Origin: Cristatella mucedo
Taxonomy: Eukaryota > Bryozoa > Phylactolaemata > Cristatellidae
Reading direction: 5' to 3'
Assembly: GCA_009760855.2 (NCBI GenBank)
Contig: WPIO01000012.1
Span: forward strand, 596,501 to 660,500
DNA: 64,000 nucleotides
A program made the translations under genes and the position numbers. The notes beneath the pieces are model-generated. The model saw only the letters and a program-made list of their open reading frames with translations, did no database searches and was not told where the DNA came from. This document shows, piece after piece, positions 24,001 through 36,000 of this stretch. Each line of letters starts with the position of its first letter. Positions within the stretch are counted from its first letter, which is position 1.

Positions 24001-27000
24001 ATGGATCCCGGTGCACTCTCGTGACTGATCACGTATGCAACATCATAAGATGTTGTACACACACTGCTCAGGCCGAACACATTAAGCTCCAATTGCTTCA
24101 CTGCAAGACAACGTTGGGTACTATTTGCAGCCACAGCAGGCCCAAATTGGACAGGAAAACCGCAGGCCGAATGCTTGTAAACTTGTAAAGGTAAAAAAAA
24201 GCAAACGACAAAGATGCACAGCAAAACTGGTAAGACGACTCGCCTATGGAGGAGCCATGAGGATCCAGACGGGTTCTGTCATGAGAAATTGCCAAGGAAG
24301 TAAAAAAAAAAATCCTAGCTGCTTAAACAGCCTCCTTTTGTATAGCGACAGAAGAGCCTTTACGGCTATCACCACCACTTGCAGTGGCGATAAAGGATCG
24401 CCCACCACAGGAATCGAACCCACGACCTCGGGACCGAGGTCATGAAAGCAACTGCCTAAATGCTTACCTCATACGTTTGAGGCTAGGGTTCAGTATCCGA
24501 AGCCGAAAAATAAAAATTTTGTCCATAGCGAATGCACTCGCGATTCTGTTATAAAGCACTATGAACCCGGTAGCCGGCTCAGCCGTATTTACAATTTAAG
24601 TTTGACTTCCTTTCTTATTCGATGCTTTCTCTTTTCATGAGAAAAGATGTGGGTGCCAACTGAAGCCCTGTATACATTGCAATAGATACTGCCAAAACGC
24701 ATCACAGAAGCCAGCTGCAGCAGACTGCTTTAGGTGAGCCGTGATGGCACACTAGGTAAGGCGGTTGCTTTCACGACCTCGGTCCCGAGGTCGTGGGTTC
24801 GATTCCTGTGGTGGGCGATTCTTTATCGCCACTGCAAGTGGTGGTAATAGCCGTAAAGGCTCTTCTGTCGCTATACAAAAGGAGGCTGTTTAATCAGCTA
24901 GGATTTTTTGTGTAGTGTGATGGGCCACGACTATGTCTGTAGTCTGGAAAGCACAATGACACAGCTTTGAGCTACAGCTCTCAAGTCACCCTCTCCACAT
25001 TGACACACAACACAGACGACAGCGACAGGTGAAAGCTCGGGCACTGACCTTGCTGGGAGAGCACTGTGTCAGTGAGTCAGAGTGTAGATAGGGTCTGTCG
25101 GACTACTTATAATTCATTCGTATAGCGCCCTAAGAGAACTTAGTCTCTCTTCTGATCATCCGAGGAACCACTTAAGTACTGGGTACCTCGGCTCTGTGCT
25201 CGGTCTGCCTCTTTTCACAATTTATACTCTCCCTCTTGCTTATATAATCGCCAAGCACAATCTAGGCTGTCACTTCTACACAGATCTCACTCAGTTTTAC
25301 CTTTGTTTTGATCTCTTCCAGCCCTCGAGCACGTCGAATTCTCTACACACCTTTGCTGCATGTATTCATGATATTTGCACACGGATGGCAGCAAACTTTC
25401 TTAAATTGAATGACCACAAAATCAACCTATTAGTTATGGGTAAAACCAAGTTTGATTCAGAAATTGGAAAACCAAATGTTCAAAATCGATTCCACCAGAA
25501 TATCTCCTGTTCAATCTGCATGCAACCTAAGTGTCCTGCCTCAAAGCAAATATATGACCACATCAGCTCCACAGTCAAGTCAGCCAACTTTCAGCTACAA
25601 ACACTACCGAAATTCGGGCTTGCTTAGACAGTGATAATACATCTAAATTGGTCCATTCATTTGTGACATCCCGTCTCGACTTCTGTGACTCGCTGCTTCT
25701 GGTCTCCCGGCATGTGCAATCAAGCGCTTACAGTTGGTGCAAAACTCAGCAGCTAGGCTCCTCTGTCGTGAGCGGTTCGGTTGCCACATCACACTACTTC
25801 ACGTTGACCTGCATTGACTTCCAATCAAGCAGCGTATCGACTTCAAGGTTCTGTCACCTAATTTTTGGTCCCTTCATTCTTTGGCTCCAGTTTACCTATC
25901 AGAACTACTCCCCATCAGGTAAAGAATTGCACAACTCGTTGTTCTGACTCGAATAGCTTAGCCATACCTCGTACGAACCTCAGAACCGTTGGAGACCGTG
26001 CCTTTAATTCCTATGCTCCCAAAGCTTGAAGCTCACTACCGAGGCACGTCATAATGTTTCCTGACATGGTGAAATTTAGAAAAGCTTAAAATGCACCTCT
26101 TTATTACAGCATTTGGTGGGTCTTTGTGATACGTCCTTGGTGTGCATGTACCTGCTTACACTGTGCCTGCTGCTTGTTGATGTTACAACCAACCATTTGG
26201 TAATGTTTTGTATGCAGCATCAGTAAAGTGCCTAGAAAGAGATTCAGTTCTCTGACGGTGCTATACAAATGTATTATTATTACTATTATTATTATTATTA
26301 TTATTCAGGCACTTCACATACGCCACAGGGCTCGAGCCTAGAACCTCGGACAGCCCTTGGTCAGGTCGAACACATTAACCACTGGGCCAAACCAGCAGGG
26401 CAATTCACTCTCACTCCAAACGCCTGCCCCTGAAATGCTACAAGCTTTCAAGGCTGGACCCGTGATGCAAAGCGAATTCAGTGTCACCAAATCTTCTCCC
26501 AATGCTAAATAAATACGTGCAACAGTGCTGTCGATGGAATTGTTTTGTTGCCCCCTGGTGAGACCCTTTATTGCCGGCCGCCAGGGGGCTGATGGCTGCT
26601 CGGGCTCGTCTGCCGGTAGATAAATGAGACTATCGAATCAGCCAACCTTTACTTTGTGCAGATACATCGGGTTCAGCAGCGCTAATAGCAGCAGAGGGCG
26701 AGGCACAGCGAGTGAGAGCTGAGCTGCACCGAGTACTTACGATCGGCATCGGCAAAAACGACGACCGGGCTCTTGCCTCCGAGCTCCATCGTGACTCGCT
26801 TCAGATTAGACTTGGCAGCGGCAATGGCCACAATTTGGCCGACCTGCAAGTGTGCATAAAAATCTCTGCCAGGCTGCTTCGACTTGAAACAAAGACGCAC
26901 GGCGAGGCAGCACGAGGCTTCCGGTGTGCCAAGCAGGAGGCCAGCGGTGGCGGCAGCGAGAGAGCACCTCGGTCGAGCCGGTGAAGGCAACCTTGTCCAC

Positions 27001-30000
27001 GTCCATGTGCTCCGATATGGCCGCTCCGGCCGTGGGTCCGTAGCCGGGGATGATGTTCACCACACCCGGTGGGAAACCGGCCTAGCAAGTGCACAAAAAA
27101 CCCGGCAGTGCACTGGCGGTACACGAGCACCGAGCTCTACCGGCAGTCGCTCTGCCGAGAAATGCAGCGAAGTGAAAGCGGAATATTCAAAGGGGGAAGC
27201 AGAAGTGCACCGACCACTCGGCTCATTCTGCGAATTCTCATTCTCAAGTCGCACGTTGAGAAATTGGAGAGCTCGTTATCAACACCGTTGCTGCTTGCAA
27301 TGTGCGTTTGCAGACATCAGAGCCAACTGTGACAGGGGGCGGTGCGATTAGAGCCCGAGCCTCGGAGCATGTGACATAGCAGTAAACGTCAAGCTGCTGC
27401 TGTCGATTGGCTCCCCTTTTGTGGCTGCACCAGAGTTTATTATTAGCAATTCCTGTATTACTACTTTTGCATTAGGAAGCATAATCTGAAGTGGTGATAG
27501 CATATAAGCTTTGATAGCTTGGTAATCAGTCAGTTGACACCAAACCTTCACTGAGAGTGGCTAGCCTTGTGCCGGAGCTTATTTGGACTTGTCAGACATT
27601 TGACGTCAAGATGTTGAATCGAACCAGACGTCGTCATTCAGATGCCTTATTTCTAATGGATGGACGATATCGGTGACTGACGTATCAATCTATCGCCTAC
27701 ATACCAGCCTGGTATCAATCCTGCAACTATACCCTAGAGTAGGCAGACCCACTGACATTCGATATGTTGGGCTGGGCGTCACCTTGCCCCGGAAGGGCAA
27801 GCCTGGGGTCAGCTCCCAGAGGCCCACGGACCGGAACTTGGGACAGCATGCTCGCGCTCTTTTGACGGAAGCCCTCGACTGTTGTGGACGTCCGATCCGT
27901 CTATCTCAAAGTACTCAGCTAGCCGGGTCTTGGACGGAGTACGCTTGTACTGTTGGGACAGAGTTCGGTGACGGTGTGACTGTGGAAGCCGACTGAGAAC
28001 TAACACGTTTGTTCTCGCTTGCCGCATCTTCTCACGCCCCTGTAGTTTCCCTTCGATAGGATCTTCCCCTGTACACTTGTTTAGTTCCCCCTTTGTATAG
28101 CTTTTGAGTCTCCAATAGCACAGCTCACACTTTGAACACCAACCTGCTGTCTGCGTGCAAGATGTCGTCAAAGGTCAGTTGTGAATGCAAGAAACAGGCA
28201 GCTACTGGTTCAGTCCAGCAGGCAGCCATTTCAATTAAATCAAATAACATGTGCCCGATGCACCTCCTATTATGCCGAGGAGCAAAGTCCCTTAAGATCA
28301 GGCACCAGGCAGAAGCAGAATGAAATGTCTCTAGTGGGGCAGCTTTCTCTAGGAAGCTCTTCCTGAGAAGCTTGATTCTTTTTTAAATTAAGCTGCTGTC
28401 AAACGCGAGAAAATGCAGTGCCTTCACAATTGTGCACGATTGTGCACAACTGTGCATATTTACAGGTTGGGTCAAAGAGCAGGAGCTGCGGCTTGGCCCA
28501 TCTTAACCTGGCTTGCAATGAATGGAGGACGATCCAAACACTCGACATTACGGAACCGCACCAAACGATGCTCCAACCTACACCCATGGCCCTGACCACG
28601 GATCTACTATGCTAGCAGCAGCAAGGCGGCACTGTGCCGAGCTGGCCAGCAGCAGCAGCTGTGTGGAAGCAGCCCGACATGGCACGAACTCCCCCCCCCC
28701 AACCCAGAAGCAGTCGCATTGGCTGAGCCGTCTGCTGGTGCTCCTGAGAATGCTACTTGTCACGACGCATCGTCAGATCAATTTTTATGGAAGAGGTAAC
28801 CTCTGACTCGTTAGGTGGCAACACAAACTCCTCTCGTGTCACCTGGCTCTCGTGCTGCTAACGACACAGGGGACGAGCTTGCCTTTTGAAACGCACAGAA
28901 CGCCAGGCAATGGGCACGCCTTGAGTCGCCGAACGCTGGCACTTGAGTAGTGCCACGAATTATGCAAACGAACCTCCGTGATGAGCGAGGCCACATAGAG
29001 GGCGCTCAGAGGTGTCTGCTCAGCGGGCTTCAGAACAATCGTGTTGCCGCAGGCGAGCGCAGGTCCCAGTTTCCACGCCATCAATGGAATTGGGTAGTTC
29101 CACTGCAAGCATATAGACAAGTTAATAGGCGGCTGTCAAACAGTATGCGCCAGACAAAAGAATACTCTGGCATACTGGAATTAAACGAACAGCCTGCCAT
29201 ACAAATAATGAAGCAGATCTGCAGTGCATCCTTGACAAGGAGCCTAAACAGCATTTCCACTATTCACGATTAGCGGGCTCACAGGTCTTAGCAGAGACAT
29301 GATGATAAGCAATCATATGATACGTCATATGATACGCTTGTCATCATGTACTCACATGTGAACTTGTGATGGGGGCCGAATCTTTGAACTAGTCTTGGGG
29401 GCCAAAGCTAAAGACAGCTCAGAGTAGCGCTAGACATCACACATAGATATCACTGCTGCGTGGGCAGAACCTATGCCTCTTCCAGCTCACTGGCAATGCC
29501 TTAAGAGCCCACATGCAATCGAGGCACGGCCGTGGAAGGAGAGAGCCGTTCAAGCACGAGTGCAGGGCTGCCATTGCCCAGCATTCCGTTGCTCAGCAAA
29601 AACAAGAGACGATAACGAGCCGAGACGTGACCCCGTGGCTCGTCTCTCAGTGCGATAGCAGAAGTCAAGAGAGCTCGGCTGGTAGCAGCTAAAACTAAAG
29701 GCAAGCACCAACTCTCTGGAAGCTGGAATCATAGAGGCAGCATCTGCGGACACTTGGTCGTGCACTCGTAGAGTGCTGTGAGCATGCACGCCATTGCTGG
29801 TGGCAGCAATAATTTGACGATTGCTGCCCCAGAAAAGAGACATCGAAGGATCAAGTTTTCTACCTCGCGGGACGTGAGAAACAGGTAAAGCTTTATATCT
29901 TGTTTATTAGATGCTTCACCCGACATGCCATTGATTTAGTCTGCCACCACAACAACAGGACGATTTGCGTGTTTATGCACTGTGCACTCAGCTTCAATAT

Positions 30001-33000
30001 GGACGACAATGTCCAGAAGCAATAAAAAAGACTGCCAGCACAGCACAGTGACTTCTCGGCTAGGCAGGCAGGTGGCAGTTTCAATAGCAGTGTTGCTATG
30101 AAGGGGGACTGTCAAACATGAGAACAAATGCAGAAAACTGCCACAAAGCATTGCCTATATCAGCCTTAAGAGTTCCTTGATTCCATTCGGTATACATAAT
30201 GCAGCCAGCAATCATTTCAGCAAAAAATATATGATAAGAGCCTAGACGAAGGTATCTCTGGCAGACTGTTATCCTAAGCATGACTACACCGCCATCTACC
30301 ATGTATATATACAGGGGCACACAAATCTGGAAAAACAGTAAGAACTGATATCGACTTTAGGTCTCACAAATGATATCGTGCAAGTCATATTCCAGATGAC
30401 TGCAAGACAATGGCTTAGCATACAGTGCTAGCAACACAAGCATAGCCAATTAGATAATGTGCAATGACAATACCAGCATAGCGACTAAAGAAAACAGTTA
30501 ATACATCACATAAGGCATCACAGCAGGGAGTGGGCTTGAGCTACTCACAGGTATGATCTGGCCACATACACCAATAGGCTCTAGCCTTGTATAGCAAAAA
30601 TTCGGACCATCTGAAACGAAGGAGAACAGGCTCCTAGGTCGTAACCTGAAAACTATGCGCAGTGGGGATGCAGGTTCACGTGCTCCTTAAATATGGCAAA
30701 TAAAACTAGCAGCAGACTAGGCATTCAGCAGAAGATTGCTCATAACCCGAGAGAACGTGCCGGCAATAAATCGGTAAATTAAGCAGTGCAAATGATTTTA
30801 GATGGACGTCAAGCTAACGTGCTTGTGACAGCAAACGCGACCCCAGTCCAATAAGATAGCATCAACCCGAGTGAAGATTCTATCCGAAGTGGACATGTAA
30901 TCACTGGGACCGGTAAAAGGCAAGCTACAGGGGTAATAGATATCGATACCGACCTCGCTGCTTCTCGAGCTTGGCCCCCAGCCTCTTCGTTGCTTGCTTT
31001 GTCAGCTACACAGCTTAGCAGCTTGATAGGTACATATGTCTAACGTCAGGTGGGCCACTGCTCAATAGCAAATATGACTTTGAAAGCTTCAAATCATTCA
31101 CACAAGAGAAGCATGGCCAGAAAAAGCGACAGAATAGACAAAGAGAGGATATTGGTGGAGCCAAGGTCAATTAAAAAAAGGCAGCGTGCCATTAACATTG
31201 ACATTATTATTGCCCACACAAAAGAAAATAAGAGGAATTTAATGTAATGTAAAGTATCTCCACCTGCAACTCCTCCACAAAGCCACAAAGACTAAGTGCT
31301 ATGTATGAGAGTTTTCTAAAGCACAATCAAAGCCTAAGTGGCTCTCGATACGTATTCAGTAGCCAACAGACTTCATCTCACAAAACAAAGAGAAAGTGAG
31401 ACGCATAGGAATTGTCCTGAAAGCTTTAGTCCAGAGGATAGATCCCATGCATAAATGTATTAAGGCTGTAACCACTGATATAACTGGTCTTAAAAGTGAT
31501 CTTCTTTCCCTTAGAGCTAAGATATCACTAGGGGTCTTACAGTGATTAATTCATCCAACTCACAATTTTTTTTTTAATAACATCAGCCTACCTACCTCAC
31601 ACACTATTCACCAAGGCATAATCTGAGTGTGCTAATGTTCTGCCTGTGCAGCAAGCTGGATCCTACAGCTAGCTGCACACGATCGCTACCTCCATGCCAC
31701 ATTGCCACCCAGTGTCATCCTATTGCTACAAGACTGCTCAGGCTGTCATCTCTGGTGTTAACTTCGAGTAACATGATACAAGAAGTAAAGTAAAACATTA
31801 TGATGATAAAGATAAATACTAATAATTACAAACGTAGTGGCAACCATGGAAATAATACTGATTCGATTGCCGAGCTGCTTTGTGCAATCATTTTCCTTTT
31901 CAAACTATCCCGGAGCAGCAGCACATCCTTTCTTAACTACGGCCATCTCAAATGCACTGGTTTTTCTCACAGCTATCTCACTTGCCCACTATTCCCACTT
32001 ACTATGCACAGCAACCTGGAGTGGACCGACAAAAGCACACGTAGACGTTAGCCAGTTTGTGCTCACCCATGGGTATTGTCTTTCCGTGCAGCTTGTCACA
32101 CCAGCCAGCGTAGTAACGCATCACCGAAATGGCGTGCCGAATCTCATTAGAAGCATTCGTGAACGGCTTGCCATTGTCGAGAGTCTCCAAACTCTACAAA
32201 GAAATACAGATGAAAGAGACATCAGAAGGGCAAGACAGGACAGACGACTTGCAGCAGGTTTTTGCTGCCGGCAGACAATCACTGCAAAGGTAAAATTTAA
32301 AAAGAAAAAAGAGCCCAGCCACAACTTGCTCACCACGTAGGCAGTGGCTTTCTTGGCCCGACTAGCAGCAAGCATGCAGCCGCCGGTTGCATGGTTAAAG
32401 GCAACTCATAATGGCTACACGGACCCACAAGCTAGGTACAAAGCGCTATGACGAAGCCGTTCTCATTGAGCCTGCCGAATGGTGCCTCGCCCAGCATGTT
32501 CGAAGCTAGCATACACGCGAGGCTCGGAGACTTTTTGTGTCCAGCCACCAGGATGTATATTAGCATGTGCCACACGGTGTGCATCCACTACAGCTCAGCT
32601 CCCACTCGAACCGACCGACAGGTCAACGCCTGGGTCGCCTACCCCCCCCCCCGAGGAGGGGCAGGGGACAGCTCAGGTCAGCACAGCGCAGGCCAAGAAG
32701 CCAGCCGTCGGCCACTCACCGCCAGATAGTCGATGTCGCGCTCCATCAGGTTGGTCAGCTGCACGATGAGCGCAGCTCGAGCACTCGGATCGAGCAGGCG
32801 CCACGGCGATCCCAGCTTGAATGCAGCCCTCGCGGCTGCCACTGCTTTGTCGACATCAGCCTGAGGCGAGAGCACGGGCGGCGGCTCGCGGCGGGTCAGG
32901 CGAACACGAGCGGATTGCAGGCGCATGATTGCTGCCGCCACATCACTAACGCCACCAACGCCATGCTGCTTTCAACGAGAGCGGGCATGGAGCCAACGAC

Positions 33001-36000
33001 GGCAAGACACACTCTCACCTTGTCGCCTTCCTGCACCAGCGCTATCGTCTCCGCGGTCGCCGGATTCACGGTAGGAAACGTCTTGCCACTCTCAGAATCC
33101 ACAAACTCGTTGTTGATGAACAGCTGCAAAGACGGGATCGTCGAAATGTACGCATTGCATGACCCTCCGAGCAGCGCCCGGCATAACGCGGAGGGATGAG
33201 AGGATGCAAAGTCAACCTCGTGGCAGTGACCGCAAGGCGTGGCAGTGACCACATGACCGCACTGTCCCGGAGGTTGAACCGTGGTTGCTGTCCTTCATTG
33301 GGGACTCTCGGCTCCCGGGTTCGGATACTGGAGGCAGTAGGATCTTCACTGATCGATCACTTTTCATCACAACCCGGAAGTGTGCATGGCTGCCATGGTG
33401 CCATGGTGTGCTAAGAAAGCCTGGAACTCGCTACCGACTGATATCATATCTCGTGACTTGACGACATTTAAAACGAAGCTAAACATTCACGTGCTTCCTA
33501 ACAACAGTTTTTCTGTCGACGTGAATTGCATTTACGTCCTGGTGCATGCTGAAATTGCTTGCATTATCATCCCCACCCAGCTGACAAGCTGTTACTCTGC
33601 CTAACCAGCTGGGCTCAGCTGCAGGCCCACGCATAAGGAGTGGGTGGACAGCATGGATGCTGGGTACGTGGTTTGAAAGGGGGGGGCCTGAACATGATCG
33701 CAGCTTCTCTTTTGCGAGCAGCATACACAGCTGGGCCACGAACTGCAACTGCAGCCCTAGGCAACTAGTGAGCAGAATGCATCTCCGTCGCCTGGATGAG
33801 TGAGCGAGGCTGTCCTTTACAGTAGCAGCCATTTGCCACAGGTGCAGCTATTCTCGGTTGTGCGTACATTCAGCACACGATGCAGCGAATGTCGCACGAC
33901 GACAGGTAAGCAAGCCTCCTCCCTGATCACTGAGACACTCTGAAGCCGTTAGCAATAATGCCGAGCAACCCGGGGCCTTCGGCAATGGCCGGACCCGGAC
34001 CGGCAATGACTCGTTGATGGTGAAGAGTGGCAAAGACAGGGTCGTCGCAATGCACGCATTGCGCGTGAGAGTAAGGAGGCCGTCAAAGCCAAACTCGGTA
34101 GCAACACCACCGATCAACGGCTGACCAACCTGCAGATCAACGGCTGACTGCGAGCAGCGTTTGTTATGGGGGACACCAGCCAGTGAGCTAAGGAATCTGT
34201 CATGTGTCTCTCTTCTTTTGAGGCTTGGTGCATCATACTTATGATAGCCGTATCAAATAATGCAGTACACTGATGAGAGTGTGTGTCGGGGAAGTAAATA
34301 TTGGGCTTCCCTTTTCGATGGCTGAGCTTCCAAGTTGTGCCAACATCATGCTCACTTCTCGTGGTGTGCATTACATCTCTGTGTGCTTCGTGTGCTGCTC
34401 GAGGCAGGCTGATTGGTGAGGTTACTATTTTACTTGATGCTGGTTGAGACATGGTTATTGTTCGGGTCCAAGCTTTGGAGTAGCCCAAACACTGTCGTAT
34501 TTTGTGGAAAGCCATTGTCAACTAATGTACCATCGCCTGCAGAACTTTGCCTATTGGTCAGTTCTGTTTCAGGGTAGAGCTGTGCATAAATTTTGGTGGC
34601 GCCTACCCCCTATATCCGATTTGATTTACGTGTGAGAGAGAATCTCATGCAGGCTGATAAACTGATGGTCACCACTCCTTCGAGCCGGACATAAATAAGC
34701 CATGATGACACGATCATCATATATAGTAGCTCGTGCTCTCCCATCCGTTTAAGCTCAGGGCTGAGCTTCTGCTTGTCCTATACCTGGAAGGGATGAAAGT
34801 ATGTCGTCGACTGTAGGGCGACATAATACTGAATTCAGCCAAGATTGGCTGGGGTTTCTAAATTGCCTCCCGTCAGAAGCTGAGCATGAACTTCTGTCAG
34901 CTCTAGCAAGACATTTTGAAATCAATCGTGGCTTTAAATTTACTCCGACGTTTCCATGTCTGGATAGGCTGTCTGCTTCAGAGTTGATTTGGAAGACAGG
35001 AGGCTTCGGAGTCTTTGCTGGATGTCAAACATCGGCACAAACGGCCTTGACCTTGTTGTCAACTGAGTTGAATTATAGGCTGACCACCCCTAAGGATTAA
35101 ATTGAGTACATACAATAAAACGCACTAGTATTTGGACGGCTGGGGCAGCAGTCGTGACGACTACCTACTTGCCCACATTTTGAATTACTTTGCAAGTTCT
35201 TATGTTGACCCACGAGGCCTGCCATGGCCTGCCTCCTTCACACCTAGCTGAACTGCTGTACGAGTTTCAGCCTCCTCATGCCCTCGGGTCCTCTATGGGC
35301 AATAAATTTCTGTTCCTTTGCTTTTAGACTGTTGGCGACAGAAGCTTTTTGCTCTGCAGGCAGACTGTGGAACTCACTTCCACAATTCCTATATAACGAC
35401 ATCTACTGTCCTGCTTTCGGCTGTGGCAGGATCAGGCTGCTGAGGCGTTATGCACTCACATCCCGGTCTGGCTAGTGCAGGGCAACATGATGGCGATGCC
35501 ACACTCACAAATCACAACTCCGGTCCAGTGGGGAGCTTAGGAAAGCTGCTAATCGAGCAAATGTAATCTATCCAAATACTTTTACAATTTAATACATATA
35601 TAAACCTATTAATGATTAGTTTTTTAGTCCGTAAGTCTAATACTTAGTTAGGCCGTGGTCCGTCACTGACGTCACATTTACATAGAGTCCGTGTGCAATA
35701 AAGGACTGTAAATATTGTAAAGGCTACGGGCTTATAAAGGGCTATGAACTTAAAGAGGGTTTTTCGAAGGGTGGTGTGGTTTTCCAACAGTTTGCCCTCG
35801 CTGCACTACGACCCCCTTTGCAGTTTTAGCGGACCCTTTCTTACTCCTTTCACATCGCTGACCATGCGGAAACGAATGCTTACGCATTAATTAATCAGCG
35901 AAGTTCGTACAAAGTATTTGCATTGCAGTAAATAGAATGCTATTTCACATAAACTATTTCTTTTCTTGTCGCTCGACACCAGCAATGCTGCTTCTTCGCC

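Noticed and set aside
27767-28140. Possible solo LTR
   Set aside because: The start TGTTGGG looks LTR-like, but no matching CA end, target duplication or second copy was found in the window.
34801-35100. 99-codon frame as a nested gene in ALDH copy A intron 1
   Set aside because: No recognisable domain or regulatory signals, and a frame of this length can occur by chance.
35330-35480. LINE-like phrase [14 protein letters not shown]
   Set aside because: Only a six-residue resemblance to AWNSLP, without the following LINE codons or 3' end.
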